This document shows positions 12,961-21,511 of a stretch of 22,539 nucleotides of DNA, in pieces. Every line of letters starts with the position of its first letter. Positions within the stretch are counted from its first letter, which is position 1. Under the pieces are notes generated by a model. The model searched no databases, was not told the DNA's origin, and saw only the letters and a program-made list of their open reading frames with translations. Both the position numbers and the translations under genes were made by a program. Origin of the DNA: CAWBRT01 sp050015355 (GTDB lineage Bacteria > Acidobacteriota > Terriglobia > Terriglobales > Acidobacteriaceae); NCBI GenBank assembly GCA_050015355.1, contig JBEKBO010000076.1, positions 1 through 22,539 of the forward strand. Reading direction: 5' to 3'.

Positions 12961-14394
12961 ATGAAGGGTCGTCTTAATTCGACCATTGGAATGCTGGTGC
13001 TGCTGATGCTGGCCGGCACAATTGCTGCCCTGCTGCTGGGGTTTTCGGCCGGAGCCCACTCCGGCGCCGTATCCCTGCTGGACCTGGGAGCGCTGCCCGC
13101 CGTTGCCGGCATGCGCCTGTTGGCCGGGCTTGGGGTTGCGCTGGCGGTGGTGATGGCGGTGTGGTTTACGCTCAGCAACAAGATTGCCGCGCCGGTCCGT
13201 GAGCTCGCCACATTTTCCCAGAAGATCGCCGGAGGCGACTACAAGCAGCGATTCGAAGTTACCCGTGACGATGATTTCGGGGTGATCGCCAAGAACCTGA
13301 ATGCCGCGGCCGAAAACGCTTCGCGCGCCGTCTTCAACCAGCAGGCCCAGGAGAATCTGCAACGCAGCGTCACCGAATTCCTGACCATCGTGAGCCAAGT
13401 GGCGAAAGGCGACCTGACCCTGCGCGGCAAGGTGACCAACGACGCGCTCGGCAACATCGTCGACTCAGTCAACTACATGCTCGACAACTTCGCGAAGGTG
13501 CTCGAGCGCGTGCGCAAGGCCGCCGGCGACGTCAGCAGCAGCGCCAGCCAGATCCTGTTGTCGACGGAAGAAATGGCCAACGGCGCCACTCAGCAGGACC
13601 AGGAAATTACCAATACCTCATCGGCGGTGGAAGAGCTTACGGTTTCGATGAAGCAGGTTTCCAACAACGCCGAAGCCAGCGCGGAGGCGGCGCGCCGCGC
13701 GCTGGACGCCGCTGAACAGGGCAACCGTTCCGTGCGCGACACGCTCGAGGGCATGCAGCGCATTCGCGCCTCCGTGCAAGCCAGCGCCAAGAAGATCAAA
13801 TCGCTGGGCGACCGCTCACTGGAAATCAGCGAGATCGTCAACGTGATCAACGACATTACCGAGCAGACGAACCTGTTGGCTCTGAATGCCGCCATCGAGG
13901 CCGCCCGCGCCGGCGAGGCTGGGCGCGGTTTCGCCGTCGTTGCCGATGAGGTGCGCAAACTTGCCGAGCACTCGCGAACCGCCACCAAGGATATTGCCGC
14001 CCTGATCAAGGCGATCCAGGCCGAGACCAACGAAGCCGTGGTGGTCATGGAAGACGGCACACGCGAGGTGGAAGTCGGCGCCAAGCTGGCCGATCAGGCC
14101 GGCAAGGCTCTGGATGCGATTTCCACGGTTGTGCGTCAGTCGGCGGAGCTGGTGCAGGAGATTTCGCTCGCTTCCAAGCAGCAGGTGCGCGGCACGGAAG
14201 GCGTGGCCAACGCCATGCAGATTATTTCCGGCATCACGCGCCAAACATCGCAGGGATCGCGTCAGTCGGCGCGCACGGTGGAGCAGATGGTGAAGCTCTC
14301 CGAGCAGTTGAACGAGGCGCTTTCGCAGTTTCGGGTGAATAATTCCGCTCCGCCCGCCAGGGAAACATCAATGGCGGCAAGTGCGAGGCAATAA
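12961..14394 (+). CDS. PilJ-like methyl-accepting protein with minimal periplasmic part, 477 aa
   Basis: Membrane chemoreceptor of the right cluster. ATG at 12961 follows TTGGAGGCTTT, a clear ribosome site; a TTG at 12925 is not needed. TM1 (about 9-31) and TM2 (about 50-71) are joined by only about 19 residues, so there is no room for a periplasmic ligand domain. A HAMP domain (72-125) and a second HAMP-like unit (about 130-180, including VAKGDLTLRGKV) follow. The signalling coiled coil has its tip at about 295-337 (EQTNLLALNAAIEAARAGEA, then FAVVADEVRKLAEHS). The absence of a sensor suggests it reads membrane state, a partner protein (as PilJ is thought to read pilin), or an intracellular cue. 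It lies just before cheR and the ChpA-like kinase. Confidence 0.93.
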   Translation: MKGRLNSTIGMLVLLMLAGTIAALLLGFSAGAHSGAVSLLDLGALPAVAGMRLLAGLGVALAVVMAVWFTLSNKIAAPVRELATFSQKIAGGDYKQRFEVTRDDDFGVIAKNLNAAAENASRAVFNQQAQENLQRSVTEFLTIVSQVAKGDLTLRGKVTNDALGNIVDSVNYMLDNFAKVLERVRKAAGDVSSSASQILLSTEEMANGATQQDQEITNTSSAVEELTVSMKQVSNNAEASAEAARRALDAAEQGNRSVRDTLEGMQRIRASVQASAKKIKSLGDRSLEISEIVNVINDITEQTNLLALNAAIEAARAGEAGRGFAVVADEVRKLAEHSRTATKDIAALIKAIQAETNEAVVVMEDGTREVEVGAKLADQAGKALDAISTVVRQSAELVQEISLASKQQVRGTEGVANAMQIISGITRQTSQGSRQSARTVEQMVKLSEQLNEALSQFRVNNSAPPARETSMAASARQ

Positions 14395-14397
14395 GGC

Positions 14398-15333
14398 GTG
14401 AGTCTCAGCGACGGCAAAGCCGCTCTGTACGGGTCCGGCACTCGGGAGCATTCGTTGTCCTCGGGTGAACTCGATCCGGCGGTCTCCGACCATGAACTGT
14501 CGGAGCTTCGCCTGCTCATCGAGCAGCGCACCGGCATTGTGTTCGACGAATCGCGCAGCACGTTCTTTCTCAACCGTCTGCGCGAGCACATGCAGGCTCG
14601 CCGCGTTGCCTCAGGCGCGGAACTGCTGCGCCTGGTGCGCCCGCCGGGCGTCGAATACGACTCCCTGCTGGAGCGCATGCTCACGCAGGAGACGCGATTC
14701 TTCCGCTATCCGGAGACGTTCGAGATCTTCCAGCGCAAGGTGCTTCCCGAACTGCACATGCGAAAGTTCTGGGAGAATCCGCGCATGTTGCGCCTGTGGA
14801 GCGCCGGTTGCTCCACCGGGGAAGAGCCCTACAGCCTGGCCGTTAGCATCTGCGACACCCTGGAATTCTCCGACGCCTGGAATATCAATATCCTGGCGAC
14901 CGATATTAGCCGCGAGGCCCTGCGCCAAGCCGAACGGGCCACTTATGCGCGGCGTGCCCTTGGTAATCTTTCGCCCCGCCAAAAGGAGATGTACTTTCTT
15001 GAGGGAGCGGAGGAATACACGGTAAAACCGAAGATCCGCAACATGGTCAGCTTCGTCCCCATGAATCTGACGGAGTCGGTTTACGTCGGACGCTTTGACT
15101 GTATTTTCTGCATGAACGTCTTGATCTATTTCAGCGAGCCGCGGCGCGCCAGCATGATCCAGCGCTTCTACGACTATCTGGAACCGGGCGGCTATCTCTT
15201 CCTCGGGCACGCCGAGTCCGTTGCCGGCTTGCAGATGCGGTTCAAGCAGAGCGTGGAGGGCGGCGCCCGTCTGCTGCAGAAGCCGATGAACGTGCCGCCG
15301 CTGGCGAGGGCAGCCGCGGAGGGAACCATATGA
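14398..15333 (+). CDS. cheR: CheR methyltransferase (PilK position), 311 aa
   Basis: SAM-dependent receptor glutamate methyltransferase. The GTG at 14398 lies 3 nt after the receptor stop, with GAGG about 10 nt upstream. An unconserved N-terminal stretch of about 28 residues precedes the helical domain (ELRLLIEQRTGIVFDESR). The signature MLTQETRFFRYPETF is at 94-108, where NETxFFR is replaced by QETRFFR. The SAM loop is LRLWSAGCSTGEEP (131-144), followed by ILATDIS and CIFCMNVLIYFSE. Its stop overlaps the ChpA-like cheA start by 4 nt. It differs clearly from the CheR of the left cluster, fitting separate receptor-specific pathways, not a recent duplication. Confidence 0.95.
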   Translation: MSLSDGKAALYGSGTREHSLSSGELDPAVSDHELSELRLLIEQRTGIVFDESRSTFFLNRLREHMQARRVASGAELLRLVRPPGVEYDSLLERMLTQETRFFRYPETFEIFQRKVLPELHMRKFWENPRMLRLWSAGCSTGEEPYSLAVSICDTLEFSDAWNINILATDISREALRQAERATYARRALGNLSPRQKEMYFLEGAEEYTVKPKIRNMVSFVPMNLTESVYVGRFDCIFCMNVLIYFSEPRRASMIQRFYDYLEPGGYLFLGHAESVAGLQMRFKQSVEGGARLLQKPMNVPPLARAAAEGTI

Positions 15334-18300
15334 GCGGGCCCGGTCAGGAATTTGTCGAGCTCTTCCTGCAGGAAGCATCGGAGCACTTGCAGTTCCTGCG
15401 CGAATACTCCGGCGTGCTGCTTGACCCCTATCCGCTGCCCGAGGACATTGAGCGCCTCTATATAGCCGCGCATGGCCTGGCTGGAACGGCCGGGACGTAC
15501 AGCTACAAGTATTTTTCCGAGGTCACCGGCAAACTCGCGCACATTTTTCAGTACGCAATGAATTCGACCATCGGCCCCGACGCCTGTTCGCCGCTGGTCG
15601 AGTTCATCTACGAGGCGATTGCGGTTCTCGAGTCCGACCTGCTCATGATCAGCGCCAACGGGGTCGAAGCCGAGGACGACGTCAAGTCTTTCAAGCAGCG
15701 CTATCCCTTCGCTTTCCAGCAGTCCGTGGAAGAGCCCGAAGGGCAGGCTGTGATGACGCGGCCGCAACCGCCGGCTGAGCGTCGCTCCCCAGCCGCGCCT
15801 CCGGCCGAGGAGCCGCCTGCGGTGGAAGCTTCGCCATCAGCCGCGACCGAGGCTGAACCCCCGGCTGCGAATGCAGTCGCCGACGCACCGGCAAGCGAGC
15901 AGGGTGGCGAGATTGAACCGGTTCCCGAAATCGAAAAGACTCTTCAGCTCGAACCGATCGCCTTGATCGGAGCGGCGCAAAACGTGTTCGAACAGCCGGA
16001 CAAGAATGATGGGTTCGACCTGGAGGCGCAGGCTGCCCAGGCTTTCACTCCATCGCTTTTAGACCTGCCCCCCGACGACAACATTGCCGCGGAAGTGCTC
16101 GAGTTTTTTGTCCCGGAAGTGGAAGAGCACCTGCAGTCGATCACCGAGTCGCTGTTGGCGCTGGAGGCGCACCCGAATCCGGAAGACATTAACAAGCTGT
16201 TCCGGGCGATGCACACCATCAAGGGCTCCGCCGCGCAAGTAGGGTTCCGCCGCCTCTCGACGATCGCGCATCGCGCTGAAGATCTCATCGCGCGTCTCCG
16301 CGACGGCGAACTGAAGCCGAGTGCAAGCATCGTCGATCTTTGCCTTGAGTCGGTCGACATTCTGAAAAAGCAGCTTTATCGGCAGTGGAGCGATGAGCAA
16401 AGCTTCCAGGATGCCGCCATGGCTTACTTCCAGCGCATTGATCAGCTTGAAGACGTGGAAGCCGAGATCCTGGAACAGGAGGCCGAAGAGGCTGCGGAGA
16501 AAGGATTGGCCGACGACGGGCAGATTCCGCTGGAGCCTGCGCTTGAAATCGCGGCCGAGCCCATCGCGGAAGTTGAGGTGGACGCCTCTCGCAACGAGCG
16601 CGAGGAAATCGCCGCCCTGGCCGCCGGCAGGCGCGAGCCCGCCGGAGTGCCGCAGTCCAAGTCGGTTCGCATCGCACTGGAGCGGCTGGACCGCATGATG
16701 AACGCGGTTGGCGAGCTGGTGACGAATCGGACCCGTATGCTGGGCCGGCTGAAAGAGCTGGAGCGGCTGGCCGACGTGCTGAATTTTTCCAAGGCGCGCA
16801 TGACCGACAAGATCGGCGAATTCCAGGAGAAATACGAATTCAGTCGCGTGAACTTGGGCCCGCTTTCCACTCCCGGGCACAGCTTGCCGCGCCGTTCGCC
16901 GCTGCCTGAGGATAAATCGGGCAGCGTGATCGCGTATCCATTCCGCGGCGGCTACTCGAGCTATTCGCATTCCTTCGATACCGCTCTAGCCGACTTCTCC
17001 GAGCTGGAGATGGATCGCTACGACGACTTCGGCATCCTGTCTCGTTCGCTCACCGAAATTTCCGCTGACATTACCGAGGTGCTCACGCAGCTCGATGGCT
17101 TCGTGCGCCGCGTCGATGGCGACATCGATGAGTTCACCAAGCTGGCGCACCGTTTGCAGGATGAGATCACGCAATCGCGCATGGTGGCGATCGGCAACCT
17201 CTACACGCGCCTCTCGCGCGCCGTACGGGACGCCTCCAAAGCGGCCGGCAAGCGGGTGGAACTGGTGCTGGCGGGCGCCGAGACCGAGTTGGACAACAAC
17301 ATCATCCAGCAGATTGCCGATCCTCTGCTGCACCTGGTGCGAAATGCCGTGGCGCACGGCATCGAACGGGCGGACGAGCGTTACAATGCCGGCAAATCAG
17401 ACTGCGGCAATATCGCCGTTCGCGCCTATCACCGGGGCAATCATATCTATATCGAGGTGGAGGACGACGGCCGCGGCATCGATTACGAGAGGGTCCGCAC
17501 GGTCGCCGCCGAACTTGAGCTGGTGAAAGCCGAAGATGTGCGCTCGCTCTCGTCGAAAGAACTGCTCGACCTCATGTTCCTGCCCGGCTTCTCGACCGCT
17601 CCGCGAAAGACGGAGCTGTCGGGCCGCGGAGTCGGACTCGACGTGGTTCGCACCAATCTCGACGCGCTGAACGGCGAGATCGAGATCGAAACGCGGAAGG
17701 GAGTCGGCACGCGCTTCACGCTCAAGGTGCCGCTCACGCTGATCATCTCGCAGGCGCTGTTCGTGCGCGTCGGCAAGCACACCTTTGCGTTTCCGCTGGC
17801 GTTTGTCGAGGAGATCCGCCGCGTACGTTCCAGCGACATTGAGGAAGTTGGCGGCAAACGTCTGGCCAAGGTCCGCGATTCGCTGACCGAAGTGGTGCAT
17901 CTCGACGCGCAGCTCGGCCTCGAAGCGGTGGAACCGATGAACGGCTGGTACCGGCTGGTAGTGGTCAACGTTGCCGGCAAACAGGTGGGCATCGTCGTCG
18001 AGGAAGTCATCGGAAAAGACGAAATCGTCATCAAGAATCTCGGCGAGTTTCTGCGGAACGTGAAAATGTTCCCGGGGGCGACGATCGCTCCCGACGGCAG
18101 TCTTATCCTGCTGGTCGATCTCAATCGCCTGGTGGTTGGCGAGTCCATCGAGCGCCGTCCGCTGATGACGGCGGCCAACGCCGCGCGAATTTTCCTGCCT
18201 GGGGCGGTTGCCGTTGCCGCGGGCGAAATCCCCGACGAGGCCATCGAGCGGGTCGAGAAGGAGAAGCTGGTCTTGCTGGTGGACGACTCCATCAGCGTCC

Positions 18301-18668
18301 GCAAGTTTGTTGGCCGCATGCTGGAAAAGGCCGGCTATCGGGTGCGGCTCGCCTCCGACGGACTGGAGGCGCTGGAGATCGTCTCGCAGGGCGGGGTCGA
18401 CCTGGTGGTGACCGACCTGGAGATGCCGCGCACCAACGGCTACGAGCTGATGCTTCACCTCCGGCAAAATCCGGAGGCGCGAAACATTCCGGTCATGGTG
18501 GTTACCTCGCGCGCGGGCAGCAAGCACCGTGAGCGCGCTGTGCGCGAGGGAGCCAAGGCTTTCATGGTCAAGCCGGTGCAGGAAGAACAACTGGTGGCGC
18601 AGGTCGGCGCTCTGATTGGCAGTTCCGGGCAGGCGGTTTCATCCAAGCTGTTGATGGCAGGCAAGTAG
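15330..18668 (+). CDS. cheA: ChpA-like hybrid CheA kinase with two HPt domains and a receiver, 1112 aa
   Basis: Large chemosensory kinase of the Pil-Chp kind. The first HPt-like domain (about 1-125) has H48 in AAHGLAGTAGTYSY, with the usual lysine after the histidine replaced by alanine. A Pro/Ala/Glu linker (about 140-215) follows. The second HPt (about 250-350) is canonical, H295 in MHTIKGSAAQVG. After an acidic linker, the dimerisation domain starts near 446 (RIALERLDRMMNAVGELV) and carries an insertion of roughly 100 residues before LAHRLQDEITQSRMV, as in ChpA-type kinases. The ATPase core has its N-box at 668, G1 at D712 (DDGRGID) and G2 at 764 (SGRGVGLD). A CheW-like domain (about 800-945) is followed by a receiver with D985/D986, D1029 and K1081. 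Kinase and receiver appear active; Pseudomonas ChpA has more HPt copies. Confidence 0.95.
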   Translation: MSGPGQEFVELFLQEASEHLQFLREYSGVLLDPYPLPEDIERLYIAAHGLAGTAGTYSYKYFSEVTGKLAHIFQYAMNSTIGPDACSPLVEFIYEAIAVLESDLLMISANGVEAEDDVKSFKQRYPFAFQQSVEEPEGQAVMTRPQPPAERRSPAAPPAEEPPAVEASPSAATEAEPPAANAVADAPASEQGGEIEPVPEIEKTLQLEPIALIGAAQNVFEQPDKNDGFDLEAQAAQAFTPSLLDLPPDDNIAAEVLEFFVPEVEEHLQSITESLLALEAHPNPEDINKLFRAMHTIKGSAAQVGFRRLSTIAHRAEDLIARLRDGELKPSASIVDLCLESVDILKKQLYRQWSDEQSFQDAAMAYFQRIDQLEDVEAEILEQEAEEAAEKGLADDGQIPLEPALEIAAEPIAEVEVDASRNEREEIAALAAGRREPAGVPQSKSVRIALERLDRMMNAVGELVTNRTRMLGRLKELERLADVLNFSKARMTDKIGEFQEKYEFSRVNLGPLSTPGHSLPRRSPLPEDKSGSVIAYPFRGGYSSYSHSFDTALADFSELEMDRYDDFGILSRSLTEISADITEVLTQLDGFVRRVDGDIDEFTKLAHRLQDEITQSRMVAIGNLYTRLSRAVRDASKAAGKRVELVLAGAETELDNNIIQQIADPLLHLVRNAVAHGIERADERYNAGKSDCGNIAVRAYHRGNHIYIEVEDDGRGIDYERVRTVAAELELVKAEDVRSLSSKELLDLMFLPGFSTAPRKTELSGRGVGLDVVRTNLDALNGEIEIETRKGVGTRFTLKVPLTLIISQALFVRVGKHTFAFPLAFVEEIRRVRSSDIEEVGGKRLAKVRDSLTEVVHLDAQLGLEAVEPMNGWYRLVVVNVAGKQVGIVVEEVIGKDEIVIKNLGEFLRNVKMFPGATIAPDGSLILLVDLNRLVVGESIERRPLMTAANAARIFLPGAVAVAAGEIPDEAIERVEKEKLVLLVDDSISVRKFVGRMLEKAGYRVRLASDGLEALEIVSQGGVDLVVTDLEMPRTNGYELMLHLRQNPEARNIPVMVVTSRAGSKHRERAVREGAKAFMVKPVQEEQLVAQVGALIGSSGQAVSSKLLMAGK

Positions 18669-18673
18669 CGGGT

Positions 18674-19831
18674 ATGGATGCGGCATCGAAAATCCGGGTA
18701 TTGATTGCCGAAGACTCATCGTTCATGCGGCGAGTGCTCAAGGTATTGCTGAGCAGCGATCCGCAGATCGACATCGTGGGCGAAGCTCGCGATGGCGTGG
18801 AGGCTCTGCTCCTCAGCGAAGCCCTGAACCCCGACGTGATCACCATGGACATCAACATGCCCAGGAAAAGCGGGTTGGAAGCGACCGAGCAGATCATGTC
18901 GACCAAGCCGCGGCCCATCGTGATCGTCAGCTCCGAGGCGCGCGAAGGGGCCGAGCCGGCGTTGCGGGCCCTGGAACTCGGCGCCATCGATTTTGTGGCG
19001 AAACCCGCCAACGGGGTCGATCTCGACATGGAGAGCGTTCGCGACGAACTGCTCCGCAAGGTCAAGATTGCCGCCAAGGTTCGCGTCGTGCGCACGGCCG
19101 CGCGTCGTTCGCCGATGACGGCTTCACCCTCCGCGGCGGCTGAACCCGTTGTTCCGCGCGCTCAAGCGGATGTCGTATCCGTGCCGGCCGCGGTGCCGGG
19201 CAATGGGCTGCGAGGAACGCTGTCGCAAGCGACGGCAGAAAGGTTTCCGGTGGTAGTGCTGGCGGCCTCCACCGGTGGTCCGGCTGCGTTGATGAATGTT
19301 CTCCCGCAACTGCGGGGAGATTTTCCTGGCGCGGTATTGCTGATTCAGCACATGCCGGCCAGCTTCACCACGCAATTCAGCCGGCAACTGGCGGAAACCT
19401 GTGCCATTCGCGTCAAGGAGGCGGAGGCGGGTGAACTGATGCGCGCCGGAACCGTTTATCTCTGTCCCGGCGCCAATCACATGCGCGTCTCACCGTCGGG
19501 GCGGCTGCTTCTCGACGACGGTCCGCGAATCAACGGACACCGCCCCAGCGCCGATCTTACGTTGGAGTCGGTCGCCGACTATGCGGGGCCGATGGGCATT
19601 GCGGTGGTGCTGACCGGCATGGGCAACGACGGCGCCAAGGGCGTCCAGGCGCTCAAGACTGCCGGTGGACATTCGATCGCGCAGGATGAGTCGACCAGCA
19701 TCATCTTCGGAATGCCTTCGGAGGCCATTCGAACCGGCGCGGTCGACGAGGTGGTGCCGCTCGACGCCGTCTGTAACGCAATCGAGCGGCGAGTCTCGCT
19801 GGTATTCGGCGTGGGAGCGCTAAGGTTATGA
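18674..19831 (+). CDS. cheB: CheB methylesterase (ChpB position), 385 aa
   Basis: Complete receptor methylesterase. The receiver (1-125) has the acidic pair in IAEDSS, phosphoacceptor D59 (TMDINMPRKSG) and a lysine in FVAKPA. A linker of about 60 residues rich in Ala, Pro and Val follows, longer than usual. The esterase domain has the full triad: S199 in AASTGGPAALM, H226 in IQHMPASFT and D319 in GMGNDGAKG. It starts 5 nt after the cheA stop and its own stop overlaps the next cheW as ATGA. Compared with the truncated copy at the left edge, the linker and receiver differ, so the two are not a simple duplicate. Confidence 0.97.
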   Translation: MDAASKIRVLIAEDSSFMRRVLKVLLSSDPQIDIVGEARDGVEALLLSEALNPDVITMDINMPRKSGLEATEQIMSTKPRPIVIVSSEAREGAEPALRALELGAIDFVAKPANGVDLDMESVRDELLRKVKIAAKVRVVRTAARRSPMTASPSAAAEPVVPRAQADVVSVPAAVPGNGLRGTLSQATAERFPVVVLAASTGGPAALMNVLPQLRGDFPGAVLLIQHMPASFTTQFSRQLAETCAIRVKEAEAGELMRAGTVYLCPGANHMRVSPSGRLLLDDGPRINGHRPSADLTLESVADYAGPMGIAVVLTGMGNDGAKGVQALKTAGGHSIAQDESTSIIFGMPSEAIRTGAVDEVVPLDAVCNAIERRVSLVFGVGALRL

Positions 19832-20304
19832 GCCGCCGCGTCGCTCCACCGCAGTCCAGGCGCGGCGAGCCGGTTGTGATCTTCCGGCTTGGAAGCGAGC
19901 GATTCGTAATCGCATCGGCGGAAGTGGAGGAGATTCGCGATCTGCATCAAGGGCACTTGCCGACGGCAGTCGCGGCCCGTGGCAATGGCAGGCAGATTCC
20001 GGTCATTGCGGCGGATCGAATTTTCGGTGTGCAGTCCGCCAAGCTGGAGCAGTTGCTGGTGCTGAAAGTTCGCCGGGTCGCGGTTGCCATCGACCGGATC
20101 GAAGGCATGGCAGAGCTTCGCGAAATCGTGGCGCTGCCGCGAGGGTTTCATGGCCAGGAGCGCTCCTGGTATCGCGGGCTGGGGTTTGTGCGCCAGCAGA
20201 TTATGCCGGTGGTGAATGCGGCGGTATTCGTCGAAAGCGCGCGTGAGCTGCCGCCCGTACCGGCCGCAGTGGCAGAGCGGGCAATGGCGAACTCAGGAAC
20301 ATGA
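19828..20304 (+). CDS. Divergent CheW-domain protein, 158 aa
   Basis: Single CheW-like domain: VVIFRLGSERFVIASAEVEEIRDL near the start, RQIPVIAADRIFGV in the middle, LLVLKVRRVAVAIDRIEGM, then IMPVVNAAVFVESAREL at the end. The usual GxxNLRGxxxPV stretch is reduced to AARGNGRQIPVI, so the receptor- or kinase-contact surface is altered. An arginine-rich N-terminus and a short alanine-rich tail flank the domain. It overlaps cheB upstream and the next CheW downstream by 4 nt each. It probably couples the ChpA-like kinase to other receptors or modulates array assembly. Confidence 0.85.
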   Translation: MSRRVAPPQSRRGEPVVIFRLGSERFVIASAEVEEIRDLHQGHLPTAVAARGNGRQIPVIAADRIFGVQSAKLEQLLVLKVRRVAVAIDRIEGMAELREIVALPRGFHGQERSWYRGLGFVRQQIMPVVNAAVFVESARELPPVPAAVAERAMANSGT

Positions 20305-20720
20305 CGGACGAAAAAAAATTCGTTGTCTTTCCCGCCGGAACGTTGCATTGCGCGATACCGGCGGCGTGTGTCGCGGAGCTGACTTTGCCCCAGGAAGTGT
20401 ATAGCTTCCCGCACACTTCGCACGAAATCCTGGGTGTTATCCTGCGGCGCGGCAGGGTGATTCCGCTATATGACCTCGCCGGACTGCTGAATCTGCCGGA
20501 GTGTGCTCCGGCGCAATATCACCTGATCGCCGTCCGCCATACATCGGACGCGACCGAATTGGCGGCAATTCCGGTGAGCGGGGAATGCGACCTGGTTTCC
20601 GGCGACGTGCTTCCCGCAAAGTATCCGTCGCCGGGCGTGGTTGGCGAACTGATATGGGACAGCAGGAGTTACGAGTTGTTGGACCTGGACAAATTGATTG
20701 CGGCGGGGAGCGCGGAATGA
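20301..20720 (+). CDS. Divergent CheW-domain protein (ChpC-like), 139 aa
   Basis: Small CheW-like protein: KKFVVFPAGTLHCAIPAACVAEL, then SHEILGVILRRGRVIPLYDLAGLL, where LRRGRVIPLYDL stands for the NLRGxIIPVIDL motif, and a C-terminal SRSYELLDLDKLIAAG strand. It follows another CheW and precedes a DUF4388 protein, with 4-nt overlaps on both sides. ChpC, the second CheW of Pseudomonas Pil-Chp, connects alternative receptors to ChpA; a similar role here is inference from position. The pair of adjacent divergent CheW genes suggests each has a distinct partner and that they are not redundant. Confidence 0.85.
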   Translation: MTDEKKFVVFPAGTLHCAIPAACVAELTLPQEVYSFPHTSHEILGVILRRGRVIPLYDLAGLLNLPECAPAQYHLIAVRHTSDATELAAIPVSGECDLVSGDVLPAKYPSPGVVGELIWDSRSYELLDLDKLIAAGSAE

Positions 20721-21511
20721 GCGCCCCGGCCCAAGGCGTTGCGCCGGCGGTGGCCAGAATCCTGGTCATCGACAGCAATGTGTTCTTCGCCAGACGCCTG
20801 GTGGAAGCGCTCCGCAACGAGCACTTTGAGGTGATCCATGCCACCCAGGCGGGCTACGCCCTTACCATGCTGGAATGGTCGCCGCCCACGGTGATCCTCT
20901 GTTCCACGAGTCTCCACGGAATCGGCGCCTACGACCTGCCGAAGCTGGTGCACGCCGACAAAACATCGGCGCATATTCCCATTCTTGCCATGGGTGAAGG
21001 TGATCGCCAGGCGCTGATGGTGGCGTTCCGCGCCGGTTGCGACGACTACGTGGATCGCCGCGTCGGCCCGGAGAACGTTGCCGCGCAGGTGCGCGCCTTC
21101 CTGCGCAGCCGCGAAGAAGGTTTTCAGCCGACGCAGATGCTGCACACCTCGGAAACCGCACTCGAAGGCAACCTTTCCCATCTGGATCTTCCGGGCATCA
21201 TCCAGATGCTCGGGCACTCGCGGCAGTCAGGGGTGCTCTACGTCAACGCGGGTTCCGTTGACGGCATTATTTTCCTGCTTGGCGGCGACGTCATTCACGC
21301 CGAGGCGGGCGAGTGCGTCGGCGACGATGCCGTCGTCCATATCGTTAAGGCCTGTAACGGCGTCGATCACGGGGTTTACAAGTTTGTTCCTGGAGGTACG
21401 GCTTCCACGCGCACGATTCTGCGTTCGGTGACCGAGTTGATGCTGGAGGCGCTGCGCGAAATCGACGAAGAGTGCGAGCAGAAGCACGAAGAAGGAGGCA
21501 TTCTCCTATGA
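20717..21511 (+). CDS. Pseudo-receiver-DUF4388 (PATAN) protein, 264 aa
   Basis: The ATG at 20717 overlaps the preceding stop; the open frame further upstream is only a shadow of the CheW gene. Residues 13-130 form a receiver fold (ARILVIDSNVFFARRLVEAL), but only one acidic residue of the pocket remains (D19), the phosphoacceptor position reads ILCSTSLHG with serine near 63 for aspartate, and the lysine is replaced in YVDRRVG. Residues about 147-255 are a DUF4388/PATAN domain (ALEGNLSHLDLPGIIQML, SGVLYVNAG, GIIFLLGGDVIHAEAG). In cyanobacteria, PATAN regulators such as PixG and PatA relatives act on pilus machinery or cell differentiation. Here the degenerate receiver suggests a phosphorylation-independent output or adaptor protein of the type IV pilus pathway. 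Confidence 0.85.
   Translation: MSAPAQGVAPAVARILVIDSNVFFARRLVEALRNEHFEVIHATQAGYALTMLEWSPPTVILCSTSLHGIGAYDLPKLVHADKTSAHIPILAMGEGDRQALMVAFRAGCDDYVDRRVGPENVAAQVRAFLRSREEGFQPTQMLHTSETALEGNLSHLDLPGIIQMLGHSRQSGVLYVNAGSVDGIIFLLGGDVIHAEAGECVGDDAVVHIVKACNGVDHGVYKFVPGGTASTRTILRSVTELMLEALREIDEECEQKHEEGGILL

Noticed and set aside
17397..18590. Minus-strand open frame (397 codons) opposite the ChpA-like kinase
   Set aside because: Low-complexity His/Arg/Asp-rich translation, no domain, fully inside a well-supported kinase gene.
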